A stretch of 64,000 bases of DNA from Prevotella koreensis (GCF_003977605.1 NZ_RYYU01000001.1:1626539-1690538); one strand, 5' to 3'; numbered from the stretch's first letter, positions 26,594-35,053 are shown. Made by a program: numbers and translations. Notes: generated by a model not told the origin, from the letters alone.

Positions 26594-28360
26594 TTATACC
26601 CCCTCCCTGAACAAATGTGTGAATTTCCTGTCATATAGCAACGACGTATTTGAGCGGTTATCTATCGCATCGCCCACCACAATCATCGTTGTCAGCGTGA
26701 GGTCGTGACTCTTTACTATCTCTGCGAGGTTCTTCAACTTACCGCGATATATCGCCTGATCTTTCCATGTGAGATGATAACAGGCGGCAACGGGTGTGTC
26801 TTCGGGATATTCTTCCAGCAACTGCGCCTGCACATCGTCCACTATCGACGCACTGAGGAAAATGCACATCGTACTTTGCGAGCGAGCCAGCAGGTGCAGT
26901 TTCTCACGCTCCGGCATCGGTGTGCGCCCCTCACCGCGTGTCAGTATTATTGTTTGACATCGCTCCGGAATCGTGAATTGCGACCGCAGTTCGGCGGCGG
27001 CGGCAAGGAATGACGATATTCCGGGCGTGATATGATAACTCATTCCGTGCTCATCGAAGAAAGCCATCTGCTCCTGTATCGCCCCGAAAATGCAGGGGTC
27101 GCCGGTGTGTAGGCGCACTATGAACGCACCGCGGTCATAGAAACTCTTCATCAGCGAGCACTGCTCGTCGAGGTTCATGTCTGCCGACGAACGCACCGTG
27201 GCACCGTCTTTGGCGCAGAGAGTGAGTTCGCGCGGCACCAACGAGCCGGCATATAATATAAGGTCGGCACGCTCGAGCATTCTCCTTCCACGCACAGAAA
27301 CGAGGTCAGGGTCGCCCGGACCGGCACCGACAATCTCGATATGTCCGCGCCTAAGCCACTTGCGGTCAATCGCTGCGGCAACGGTGAAGTTGCTTCCTTT
27401 CTGCTTTTCCATCAACATTTCGCCACCATTCGACATCAGCAATGCCGCAGCCTCGCTGACACTTGGCGTTCCCACATGCTTCGCCACGACATCACTTGGC
27501 GTGGGGACAGTAATCTCTGAAAGTTGTTCTGCTGTGAAAAAGGTGAAATTTTCGCCGTCGGCAATAAGTCGTTTCACCACCGGTTCATCGCTTTTTATGT
27601 CTATCGTGGCATATCGGCAGGACTCATTCATTATACCCTTTGCAGCAATCACCGAGCGTATATTATCGATAACCTCCTCTGTCGGTCCTGCCTGATGTGC
27701 CAATCCGATGCCCACCGAAACTGCACTTGGAACGAAATGTAGGCACAGCATACCATCCGGCACGGCATGACGGAATGGCGAAACGATGATGCACAGCGCG
27801 AAATCCTGTTGCGAGAGTTCCTCCTCACTGCTCACTATGGTGACATGTTCGGGGCGTGTTTCCTCCAAATGGTCTGTTCCGCGGTCGCGTGTTTCAAGCC
27901 ATAGAGCCGTTGGCCGCCTGTTTACGAATGTCGTTATAATATCGTTCATACCGTTATTGGGCACCGCTTTCCAGCCGAAGTCCTCGCCAATGGTATCGAG
28001 AGCCCACAGCCCTTGGTTGTCACTCTGCGTGGTGATGACAGGCATAGCACCTATTGCGGCAGCCACCTCGCGCGTCAGTTGGTTTGCTCCTCCCACGTGT
28101 CCCGACAACACCGAGATAACGTTGCGCCCCGTACTGTCAATGCATATCACAGCCGGGTCGGTGTGTTTGTCGCCGATGAGCGGTGCTATCGTTCTCACAC
28201 AGATGCCCATTGCACCGATGAATATAAACGCCTCGCGCTCGGTAAAGAGTCGTTCAACATCCTGACGACTTATCATGTCAATGTCTCCGCCGATTGTCTT
28301 TTTCAAGGTTTCGGCTATGTTGTCACCCTCTTGGGTAACGGTTATGATTGATATTCTCAT
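26594..28360 (-). CDS. cbiG-cbiF: CbiG-CbiF fusion: cobalt-precorrin-5A hydrolase and cobalt-precorrin-4 C11-methyltransferase
   Basis: A 588-residue fusion. CbiG occupies ~1-330 (FIGAMGICVRTIAPLI, VISVLSGHVGGANQLT, GIGLAHQAGPTEEV). From ~339 CbiF/CobM begins (HIEIVGAGPGDPDLVSVRG), with LILYAGSLV and RLHTGDPCIFGA of the SAM-binding pocket. It first adds the C11 methyl group and then opens the delta-lactone, two successive steps of the anaerobic corrin pathway. The start overlaps the cbiET stop by 4 bases. A 74-base gap separates it from cbiJ-cbiD. Confidence 0.95.
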   Translation of the reverse strand: MRISIITVTQEGDNIAETLKKTIGGDIDMISRQDVERLFTEREAFIFIGAMGICVRTIAPLIGDKHTDPAVICIDSTGRNVISVLSGHVGGANQLTREVAAAIGAMPVITTQSDNQGLWALDTIGEDFGWKAVPNNGMNDIITTFVNRRPTALWLETRDRGTDHLEETRPEHVTIVSSEEELSQQDFALCIIVSPFRHAVPDGMLCLHFVPSAVSVGIGLAHQAGPTEEVIDNIRSVIAAKGIMNESCRYATIDIKSDEPVVKRLIADGENFTFFTAEQLSEITVPTPSDVVAKHVGTPSVSEAAALLMSNGGEMLMEKQKGSNFTVAAAIDRKWLRRGHIEIVGAGPGDPDLVSVRGRRMLERADLILYAGSLVPRELTLCAKDGATVRSSADMNLDEQCSLMKSFYDRGAFIVRLHTGDPCIFGAIQEQMAFFDEHGMSYHITPGISSFLAAAAELRSQFTIPERCQTIILTRGEGRTPMPEREKLHLLARSQSTMCIFLSASIVDDVQAQLLEEYPEDTPVAACYHLTWKDQAIYRGKLKNLAEIVKSHDLTLTTMIVVGDAIDNRSNTSLLYDRKFTHLFREGV

Positions 28361-29589
28361 TTTTTTCTTGCTTTAAGAATGTTTATCGGGTGATATGAAT
28401 CTATGGTAACGCGCATGGGTTGTTCCACGCTCATTCCCGCTTCTGCGGCAGCGTTGTTGAATATCTCGATGCTGTCGCGCGGAATGCGCGGGTCGGTAGT
28501 GGTTTCCACCGCCACGCAGTTATACACCATCACTCCTCCTGCAATCATCTCCCGCGCTGCTTTCAGCACCATTTCGCGCAGGTGTCCGCCATGTCCGCCA
28601 ATGAATACGGCATCAGGTGCGGGCCATTGCGACGTGTCGGCAGCGAGGAAATCGCCCATCGAGATGTTTATTCCCGGTGTCCCGAAACGTCGTGCATTGG
28701 TGTTTATGATGTCTTCACATTCGCTTCGTGTCTCAAAAGACGTAACGTGCAGGTGAGGGAATTGCTGCCGTGCCTCTATCGAAACCGAGCCGGTGCAGAA
28801 CCCGATGTCCCACAGCGAGTGTCGTTGTTGCAGTTCGAGGGCGGCGAGTGTGAGGTGACGTATCGCCGCCTTGGTTATCATCAGCGGTCTGCCGGGCAGC
28901 GGAACAAACTCTGCATCGGGAATAGGCATTATCTTTTCGCGCTCCTTTACGGCCGTTATAATAACGCAGTTTGGCATGGCGGCATCATATTCGGCAGCCT
29001 CATCGAGCGATACCGAGCACACCCGCTCACCACTGTCATTGCCGAGCAGTTCGCCTATGTGCATCACGTAGTTGTCATACCCATACTCCAACATTCGCCG
29101 TGCTATGGCCGCCGGTGTGTGATTTCTGTCGGTGAGGATTCCTATTTTCGGTGTCCTCCTTATCAGTGCAGCGTCAAATTCGTGCCACGGGCGACCTGTC
29201 AGTGTCACCGTGTGCATATCGTGATAAGGCAAAAGCAATCGGTGTGCAAGTGTTTGCAGCAAGTTGAGTGTGGGCATTGTCTTTATCACGGCCTCCGGAA
29301 TGCGCCGTTGTATCGTAGCGGCGAAGCCGAAAAAGAGCGGGTCGCCGGAGGCAAACACCACTATGGTCTCGTCTATCTTTGCATATTCGGCAAACACATC
29401 ATCGAGCGGCACCGTTATGTCTATCCACCTTGCATGCTGCGGAAGCAGATGGGCAACGATGTCGTGGTGACGCTTTCCGCCCGAGAAAACATTGCCGGAG
29501 GAAATCGCAAGCAGTGCTTCCTTCGACAATGACGGCTCGCGGTGGTCGTCTATGCCTATTACTATATAGTCGGTTTTTCCTTGTGTCAT
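28357..29589 (-). CDS. cbiET: CbiE-CbiT (CobL-like) bifunctional C5,C15-methyltransferase/decarboxylase
   Basis: A 410-residue protein. CbiE occupies ~1-195 (DYIVIGIDD, LLAISSGNVFSGGKRH, VFASGDPLFFGFA). CbiT follows from ~215 with SAM motif I LWDIGFCTGSVSIE; the usual Gly-Ala before TGS is Phe-Cys here. It methylates C5 and C15 and decarboxylates the ring C acetate. The start at 29589 (MTQGKTDYIV) overlaps the cbiH-cbiC stop by 4 bases and is preferred to an upstream in-frame ATG inside cbiC. Confidence 0.95.
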   Translation of the reverse strand: MTQGKTDYIVIGIDDHREPSLSKEALLAISSGNVFSGGKRHHDIVAHLLPQHARWIDITVPLDDVFAEYAKIDETIVVFASGDPLFFGFAATIQRRIPEAVIKTMPTLNLLQTLAHRLLLPYHDMHTVTLTGRPWHEFDAALIRRTPKIGILTDRNHTPAAIARRMLEYGYDNYVMHIGELLGNDSGERVCSVSLDEAAEYDAAMPNCVIITAVKEREKIMPIPDAEFVPLPGRPLMITKAAIRHLTLAALELQQRHSLWDIGFCTGSVSIEARQQFPHLHVTSFETRSECEDIINTNARRFGTPGINISMGDFLAADTSQWPAPDAVFIGGHGGHLREMVLKAAREMIAGGVMVYNCVAVETTTDPRIPRDSIEIFNNAAAEAGMSVEQPMRVTIDSYHPINILKARKK

Positions 29590-31013
29590 ACGTCTCTGCC
29601 GGGCATTAACTGTTGTGCATCGTCCCATGCCAAGATGCTGTTTACCAATGTTGCGGCGAGGTTACTTCCTCCCTTGCGCCCTTCAACTATTATTTTCGGA
29701 ACGTCGCGGAACACCTTCACCATGTGCTTCGACTCGCACACATGCACAAAACCCACCGGTGCGGCGATGATGCCTGTGGGCTTTGCCTTGCCTTGTCGCA
29801 TCAGGGCGCATAGTTCCATGAGTGCCGTAGGGGCATTACCGAATACGAACAGCGCATCGGGATGCTCCTCTGCTGCGAGTCTTATGCCTGCCTGAGTGCG
29901 TGTGATGCCTTTCTCTTTTGCCATTTCTGCCACACGAGGGTCGGCGAGATAGCATTTCACCTCTATTCCCATTCTGCTGCAAGCCACCTTGCGAATGCCT
30001 GCCGCCGCCATCGTAACGTCGGTGATGATGGTGTTCAGTCGGCCTTTTTTCATCTCCTCGAACATTCGTGGCACGGCCTTCTCGGTGGTATATACAACCT
30101 CTTCCATAGAGAAATCGGCAGTTGTATGAATGGCATGCAGCATCGGCCAAAGACGATAGAGCGGAATGTCGGGGTTGCTCATCTCCGAATGTATGGTGCG
30201 GAAACTCTCCATCATTATCTCCTGTCCCACGCCCATCTCTTTCTTTTCGCCGGCATTGGCAGCATCGGTCTCACGGTAATATCCGCGCGGCGTTATCATC
30301 GAACCGTCGTGAATGTAACTCTGGCTGTTGCCGATTATCACCACGGTGAACATATCTATCTTTTCCGGGTCAAACTCTCCGAGTGTCGTTCGGAACACTT
30401 CCTCTTCCGGACGGCCTGCCTGACGCACATATCCCACAGGTGTTTCAGGTGAGCGGTGCATGAGGAATATCTCCTGAAGGCGGTACAATTGCCAGTATCT
30501 GCCATTGCTTTTGGGGTTGTAGATGGCAGTGACGAAGTCTGCTTCGGCAGCCGCAGCGATGCGTTTCTCTATCGTTGCCCAAGGGGTCATCAGGTCGCTG
30601 AGAGAGATTACGCAGAAGTCATGACCTACCGGAGCACCAAGCAGTGAAGCCGCTTTCTGGAAAGCCGATATGCCGGGCAGCGAAACAATCTCTATGTCGG
30701 CATCGGCATACTGCCGTTTCATCTCGTAGATGAGTGGTGTCATGCCATAAATGGCGGCATCGCCACTGCTTATCACCACCACATGCCGGCCCTTCATCGC
30801 CATGTCGAATGCCTGTTGTGCACGGTCGCGTTCACGTTTCATTCCCGTGTCTATGCACCGACACCCTTCCTTTACATAATTCTCTATGAAGCGGAAATAG
30901 TATTTATATCCCACCACCACGTCAGCCTCGCTGATGGCCTTTATCACTGCCGGCGTGATGTCGGCCTCGCTGCCCGGTCCTATACCTGCAACGGTAATCC
31001 TTGCCTTACCCAT
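29586..31013 (-). CDS. cbiH-cbiC: CbiH-CbiC fusion: (cobalt-)precorrin-3B C17-methyltransferase and precorrin-8 methylmutase
   Basis: A 475-residue fusion. CbiH occupies ~1-245 (ITVAGIGPGSEADITPAV, VISSGDAAIYGM, VTAIYNPKSNGR). From ~262 CbiC follows, with the catalytic histidine in HTTADF (His296) and VTMAAAGIRK. CbiH contracts the ring while methylating C17; CbiC moves the C11 methyl to C12. These steps flank the reactions of the genes behind it, so the operon holds a near-contiguous middle section of corrin synthesis. It is the first gene of the operon; a -7 element lies ~40 bases upstream. Confidence 0.95.
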   Translation of the reverse strand: MGKARITVAGIGPGSEADITPAVIKAISEADVVVGYKYYFRFIENYVKEGCRCIDTGMKRERDRAQQAFDMAMKGRHVVVISSGDAAIYGMTPLIYEMKRQYADADIEIVSLPGISAFQKAASLLGAPVGHDFCVISLSDLMTPWATIEKRIAAAAEADFVTAIYNPKSNGRYWQLYRLQEIFLMHRSPETPVGYVRQAGRPEEEVFRTTLGEFDPEKIDMFTVVIIGNSQSYIHDGSMITPRGYYRETDAANAGEKKEMGVGQEIMMESFRTIHSEMSNPDIPLYRLWPMLHAIHTTADFSMEEVVYTTEKAVPRMFEEMKKGRLNTIITDVTMAAAGIRKVACSRMGIEVKCYLADPRVAEMAKEKGITRTQAGIRLAAEEHPDALFVFGNAPTALMELCALMRQGKAKPTGIIAAPVGFVHVCESKHMVKVFRDVPKIIVEGRKGGSNLAATLVNSILAWDDAQQLMPGRDV

Positions 31014-31049
31014 ATTTCTTGATTAAATTCCTATCTGTTTATCCGAATG

Positions 31050-31057
31050 CAAAAATA
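31050..31057 (-). promoter_or_regulatory. -7 element of the cobalamin operon
   Basis: TATTTTTG on the minus strand (31057-31050) lies 36 bases before the ATG. I see no B12-box-like motif or cobalamin riboswitch in the leader or just upstream. No -33 sits at normal spacing. Confidence 0.35.
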
Positions 31058-31131
31058 CAAAAAAAAGTCCAAGCATGTTTTATTTCTCAAATCTTTTTTA
31101 TTTATAACGAGTTCGGCGTTGTAAATATCAG

Positions 31132-31214
31132 CAATTTGGGCTAAATTGAAAAACAAAACAGGCGAAATTGCAATGCAAAATGGGCGAGATTGCTGACCAA
31201 TTTCGCCCATTTTG
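31132..31214. repeat. Intergenic palindromic repeat, copy 3 of 3
   Basis: Four units occur: CAATTTGGGCTAAATTG, CAAAACAGGCGAAATTG, CAAAATGGGCGAGATTG, then the inverted CAATTTCGCCCATTTTG. They are separated by 5-base or similar linkers (AAAAA, CTGAC). It lies between the cobalamin operon and the conjugative element. Confidence 0.9.
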
Positions 31215-31300
31215 TATCGCTGACAATAATCTGTTGTGACAAGATTGTTTGCCTTTGAGTGGTTTTTTGATTATTTTTTGAAAAATAAAGTAAAATTGTC

Positions 31301-31330
31301 TTGCGTTTAGAAAAAATAATTGTATATTTG
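31301..31330 (+). promoter_or_regulatory. Host promoter pointing into the conjugative element
   Basis: TTG (31301-31303), a 19-base spacer and TATATTTG (31323-31330) match the consensus very well. No real gene follows on the host side: the first ATG (31335) opens a 15-codon frame. The gene it served may have been separated by insertion of the element. Confidence 0.6.
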
Positions 31331-31473
31331 TGGCATGAAGTTACGAAAAGAGTGTAATTTATTGGAACTGAGCGTAGGTTAATTGCTCATGATAGTAATA
31401 GGTTACGATTTAGTTAGTTATCTACTGCATCATCCTTCTGCGCGTTGCGTAACCTTCAAAGAACTCTTCGTAT

Positions 31474-31483
31474 GCAAAAGTAA
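31474..31483 (-). other. Candidate attachment-site core at the element's end
   Basis: TTACTTTTGC on the minus strand differs at one base from GTANNTTTGC. It is flanked inward by a terminator hairpin and outward by a 7-base inverted repeat (31401-31407 and 31448-31454). The motif also resembles a promoter -7 box, so it could be fortuitous. Confidence 0.4.
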
Positions 31484-31492
31484 CAATAAAAC

Positions 31493-31526
31493 GGGAGATT
31501 TTGAAATGAATCTCCCTAATTTTTTC
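31493..31526 (+). terminator. Terminator just inside the element end
   Basis: GGGAGATT and AATCTCCC form an 8-base stem followed by TAATTTTTT. It would stop host transcription from the promoter at 31301 from entering the element. Confidence 0.75.
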
Positions 31527-31819
31527 TTCTCATACAAGTTTTTCCGTAAAAGCGGTTTTGTCCGTCGGCACACCATCGCCCAAAAGGATTTTGGTCGAAC
31601 GTATGCCGACTACGCATAAGCGGAGAAAAGGGCTTTGCCTCACGCCTAAACAACAGTTTAGACTAATGATGCAAGGCCCATTTCTTTTGTGCTTATGCCA
31701 AAGAGGTGCTTTTACGGGTTTCTGACGATTTTTCTTTTTCCACTGTTCCTTTGAGCCGTAAGCGGAAAGCCGTGTCTGACCGCCCGATCCATAAATGGAA
31801 CAAGCCGTCACACACGGCA

Positions 31820-31906
31820 GGCAAACCGGGAAGAATGATTTTATCCGTCCGACCGTACACGCTCGGCCAGACATATAAAATCATACTTCCTTGCCGGTGG
31901 TTTGCC
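31820..31906. repeat. Long imperfect inverted repeat at the element terminus
   Basis: The outer arms GGCAAACCGG (31820-31829) pair with CCGG-TGG-TTTGCC (31894-31906). The inner arms ATGATTTTAT (31835-31844) and ATAAAATCAT (31875-31884) are perfect. Confidence 0.8.
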
Positions 31907-32091
31907 CGGTTTCACGCCTCCGGCTATGTCCCTTTTCCTTTTGGCGTTTTCCCTTTTTTACGGATTTCTCTTTTGAAGTTTTCCTGTCCAATCTGCCTCC
32001 ACTTCCGTTTACCTCCATTTTCGCGTCTTTCAGTGAGCCGCATCAGATAGTCATTTCCGTTCTGGGCGCAAAGGTAATTCCGGGATTGGAC

Positions 32092-32175
32092 GGGAATGCA
32101 AGGTCAAGCCTCCTGTTTTCGGAAAAAATCTCCAGCCCTGCGGGTAGTATTTTTCCCGAAAAACCTTGCATTCCC
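32092..32175. repeat. 84-base inverted repeat with perfect 13-base arms
   Basis: GGGAATGCAAGGT (32092-32104) and ACCTTGCATTCCC (32163-32175) are exact complements. A second inner pair, CGGAAAAAAT and ATTTTTCCCG, lies inside with a small mismatch. Confidence 0.88.
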
Positions 32176-32340
32176 TAATCCCTACCTTTTCAAGCACCCG
32201 AAACGAAAACGACCGATGCGACAGAAAGACGCATAAAAAAAATGTCGGATAAACGAGAGGCAGATAAGATAGTTTGAAACTCAACTCCCTCAGCTCTTGA
32301 ATCCGCATTAAAAAACAAAAAAATCAAAAACAGCGAAGAT

Positions 32341-32556
32341 ATGACGGCAACGGCAAATTTCAGACAAATGGCGCAGTACATAGGGCTTGCGATATGCGGC
32401 TTGATGGTACGCACCGCCTTCGGGATGTTCGGCATCTTTTGGGGCATTATTAGAGAGATTGTAAACGGAGTGTTCCGAGTGGCGATAGGTGTAATCGTGG
32501 CTATCCTTTCCACTATTGCCTTCTTCGGCTTCATCCTTTGGTTATTCACCCTTTAA
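32341..32556 (+). CDS. Small membrane protein of the element, function unknown
   Basis: 71 residues. Two hydrophobic stretches (YIGLAICGLMVRTAFGMFGIF and VAIGVIVAILSTIAFFGFI, both quoted in part) with few charges make it a likely inner membrane protein. It is first of a rightward cluster of small genes that runs toward the end of the transfer operon. I do not recognise a named family. Confidence 0.6.
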   Translation: MTATANFRQMAQYIGLAICGLMVRTAFGMFGIFWGIIREIVNGVFRVAIGVIVAILSTIAFFGFILWLFTL

Positions 32557-32567
32557 CCCCTACTGAC

Positions 32568-32789
32568 ATGGCAAAGAGAAGCAGCAAAACGGCAGCGCAG
32601 CAGTGCAGATACTACGAGGTGGACAACATCTTCGTGTACATGGTGGAAACGTACATCAACGGCAACATATCCGTGTTCCGTGAACTCTACCGAGAACTGA
32701 ACAAGGACGCACGGAGGGACTTTACAGACTTCCTTCTGAGCGAGGTAGAGCCGACCTATTGGAGAGAAATACTGAAACAGACAATCTAA
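32568..32789 (+). CDS. Small hypothetical protein of the element
   Basis: 73 residues from the ATG at 32568 (MAKRSSKTAAQQ), 11 bases after the previous stop. It is charged and helical (YYEVDNIFVYMVETYIN, FRELYRELNKDARRDF) without a membrane segment. Its position directly before the PcfK-like gene is typical of CTnDOT-family elements, where such genes have no assigned role. Confidence 0.6.
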   Translation: MAKRSSKTAAQQCRYYEVDNIFVYMVETYINGNISVFRELYRELNKDARRDFTDFLLSEVEPTYWREILKQTI

Positions 32790-32802
32790 AAAAGACAGCG
32801 AT

Positions 32803-33225
32803 ATGAAAGGAACAGAACATTTCAAGAGAACGATACAGATGTATCTGGAGCAGCGTGCAGCGGAAGATACGCTCTTTGCGAGGAACTACCGCAACCCTGC
32901 CAAGAACATAGACGATTGTGTCACCTACATTCTCAACTACGTGCAGCGGAGCGGTTGCAACGGCTTCACGGACGGGGAGATATTCGGGCAAGCCGTCCAC
33001 TACTATGACGAGAACGAGATAGAGGTAGGCAAGCCCATTCAGTGCCAAGTGGCGGTGAACCACGTTGTGGAACTCACGGCAGAGGAAAAGGCGGAAGCAC
33101 GGCAGAACGCAGTCCGCAGATACCAAGAGGAGGAACTCCGCAAGTTGCAGAACCGCAGCAAGCCGAGAACCGCCACCAAAGCGACCGCACAAGAAGTACA
33201 ACAACCCAACCTATTCAATTTCTGA
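32803..33225 (+). CDS. PcfK-like family protein
   Basis: 140 residues. A helical N-terminal region (MKGTEHFKRTIQMYLEQRA) and the conserved NIDDCVTYILNYVQRSG and FTDGEIFGQAVHYYDE segments match the PcfK-like family named after the pheromone plasmid pCF10. In Bacteroidales elements it is regularly paired with PcfJ. The C-terminal third is basic and low in complexity, ending QPNLFNF. It is 2 bases before the PcfJ-like gene, so the two are probably translated together. No biochemical role is established. Confidence 0.82.
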   Translation: MKGTEHFKRTIQMYLEQRAAEDTLFARNYRNPAKNIDDCVTYILNYVQRSGCNGFTDGEIFGQAVHYYDENEIEVGKPIQCQVAVNHVVELTAEEKAEARQNAVRRYQEEELRKLQNRSKPRTATKATAQEVQQPNLFNF

Positions 33226-33227
33226 TT

Positions 33228-34517
33228 ATGAAACCGAGAACACCCATACAGCAGGAAGTCGCACGATTGAGCGAGCGACTGCCGAAATTGACCGCCACAC
33301 AGAGGGCTTACGCTTTCCGCCATTGCTTCAAACATTACGCCATCAAGAGGGCGGACGGCACGAACATCTGCACCGAGTGCGGACATTCGTGGAGGAGTGA
33401 ACACAACCTTGCGGACACCGTTTGCGGATGCACCTGCCCGCATTGCGGCATGGAGTTGGAAGCGTTGCGCACCCGAAAGAGCGTGTTCAGCGAGAACGAG
33501 TATTTCTGCATCATCACCACCTGCAAGCAGTACCAAGTGATACGCTTCTTCTTCGTCAAGTCCCAATACAAGGCAGGGCAGGCAGCCGGGTATTCCATTT
33601 ATGAAGTGGTGCAAAGGTGGATTTCGCCCAAAGGCACAACCGTCACCATTGCCCGACTGCGTGGAATGTCCATACTTTACTACGACCTATGGGCGGAATA
33701 CAGCGACATGGAGGTACGCAAGAACAACAAACTCCGTGCATACGATATAAACCCCGTCTGCACCTATCCCCGACAGCGTTTCATACCCGAACTGAAACGC
33801 AACGGCTTCAATGGCGAATACCACAACATACTGCCTTACGACCTTTTCACGGCTATCCTTTCCGACAGCCGAGCCGAAACGCTGTTGAAGGCAGGGCAAT
33901 ACCCCATGTTGCGCCACTATATCCGCAGTTCCTTTGACATAGAGAGGTATTGGGCATCCGTAAAGATATGTATCCGCAACGGCTACACCATTGCTGACGG
34001 CTCCATGTGGCGTGACACCATAGACCTCCTGCGGCATTTCGGCAAGGACACGAACAGCCCGAAGTACGTCTGTCCCTCCGACCTCAAAGCCGAACACGAC
34101 AGACTTATGCACAAGCGCAACAAGGAGATAGAACGCAAGAAGTTGGAGGAACGCATCCGCCAAGCGAAGAAACACGAGAAGGCATACCGCAAACTCAAAG
34201 GCATATTCTTCGGCATCGCCTTCACGGACGGCACTTTGCAGGTGCGTGTGTTGGAGAGCGTTGCGGAGTTTGCAGCGGAAGGGACGGAACTGCACCATTG
34301 CGTGTTTTCCAACTCCTATTTCCTTGAAAAGAACTCTCTTATCCTATCCGCTACCATTGACGGCAAGCGCATAGAAACGGTGGAGGTTTCCTTGAAGACA
34401 TTGGAAGTGGTGCAAAGTCGTGGCTTGCACAATTCCAATACCGAGTACCACGACCGCATTGTAAACCTTGTGAACAGCAACGTGAACCTTATCCGCCAGC
34501 GGATGGAAGCGGCATAG
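33228..34517 (+). CDS. PcfJ-like family protein
   Basis: 429 residues from the ATG at 33228 (MKPRTPIQQEVARLSERL); the frame is open further upstream, but that part overlaps the PcfK-like gene. Four cysteines form a zinc-ribbon-like cluster (CTECGHSW and CTCPHCG, ~48-70). The PcfJ domain occupies the C-terminal half, with LEERIRQAKKHEKAYRK coiled coil and the conserved segment LHHCVFSNSY...KNSLILSA. The last part is shared with pCF10 PcfJ. Function unknown; linked to conjugation by its constant presence in such elements. Confidence 0.85.
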   Translation: MKPRTPIQQEVARLSERLPKLTATQRAYAFRHCFKHYAIKRADGTNICTECGHSWRSEHNLADTVCGCTCPHCGMELEALRTRKSVFSENEYFCIITTCKQYQVIRFFFVKSQYKAGQAAGYSIYEVVQRWISPKGTTVTIARLRGMSILYYDLWAEYSDMEVRKNNKLRAYDINPVCTYPRQRFIPELKRNGFNGEYHNILPYDLFTAILSDSRAETLLKAGQYPMLRHYIRSSFDIERYWASVKICIRNGYTIADGSMWRDTIDLLRHFGKDTNSPKYVCPSDLKAEHDRLMHKRNKEIERKKLEERIRQAKKHEKAYRKLKGIFFGIAFTDGTLQVRVLESVAEFAAEGTELHHCVFSNSYFLEKNSLILSATIDGKRIETVEVSLKTLEVVQSRGLHNSNTEYHDRIVNLVNSNVNLIRQRMEAA

Positions 34518-34541
34518 TATCAACCTATAATACCCAATAGT

Positions 34542-34799
34542 ATGGAAGTAAAAATTGAAAGCATGGTTTGTCTGTGGGACGATAAAATCCCCACGATGTT
34601 CCTTGAATTTGTGAACCTCCTCACTCTTGCAACGAGTGAGGAGCAGTTAAGACGGAGTGTAAAGAACTTTGCCGAGAAGCACGGACTTGACAGGTTTTTC
34701 CTTTACGGCTTCGGTTCCCACCATTTCTACCTGCACCAACGCTACACGAGCGACCCCGAAATGGTGATGAAGAACAGAGTTTTGTCAGTACATTTTTAA
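34542..34799 (+). CDS. Small hypothetical protein of the element
   Basis: 85 residues, soluble and mixed alpha/beta (LATSEEQLRRSVKNFAEKHG, FFLYGFGSHHFYLHQRY). 24 bases after the PcfJ-like gene, in the same rightward cluster. No family recognised. Confidence 0.6.
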   Translation: MEVKIESMVCLWDDKIPTMFLEFVNLLTLATSEEQLRRSVKNFAEKHGLDRFFLYGFGSHHFYLHQRYTSDPEMVMKNRVLSVHF

Positions 34800-34819
34800 C
34801 CACCCTAAAATCAACGATT

Positions 34820-35053
34820 ATGGCAACACGGATGACCATCAACGGAGTAAGCACCTGCACGGAAGCAGGTACGGAGAAATACGAGCGTTTCCAATTAGGT
34901 ATCGGCAGACGCAAGCGGACACTTGTGCAGTACGACTACCGCCACCCCACAGACGGAGAGTTGTTCTCTTGTGTCAAACCCACATTGGACGAGTGCCGAG
35001 AAGCACGGGATGAGTGGCTCACGGCAAAGGAAGGAAAGGAGGACAGACGATGA
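34820..35053 (+). CDS. DUF3873 family protein
   Basis: 77 residues with the DUF3873 pattern TINGVSTCTEAGTEKYE, VQYDYRHPTDGELFSC and PTLDECREARDEWL. It is a small family almost confined to Bacteroidales conjugative elements, with no known role. Its stop overlaps the next start by 4 bases. Confidence 0.85.
   Translation: MATRMTINGVSTCTEAGTEKYERFQLGIGRRKRTLVQYDYRHPTDGELFSCVKPTLDECREARDEWLTAKEGKEDRR

Larger units (their letters stand above)
31527..32340. other. Gene-free, palindrome-rich terminus of the element
   Basis: About 810 bases with no convincing gene on either strand. It contains the long inverted repeats annotated separately at 31820-31906 and 32092-32175, plus a small hairpin GCCGT/ACGGC at 31804-31818. 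A TTACCTTTGC box on the minus strand (32077-32068), with TTG 22 bases before it, may start a leftward transcript. Confidence 0.6.

Noticed and set aside
31383..31619. Open frame of 78 codons at the element junction
   Set aside because: It crosses the terminator hairpin and the candidate attachment core, has no family resemblance and no promoter at the right distance.
31530..32178. Several open frames of 90-115 codons on both strands in the element terminus
   Set aside because: They overlap each other and the long palindromes, and their composition does not look like protein.
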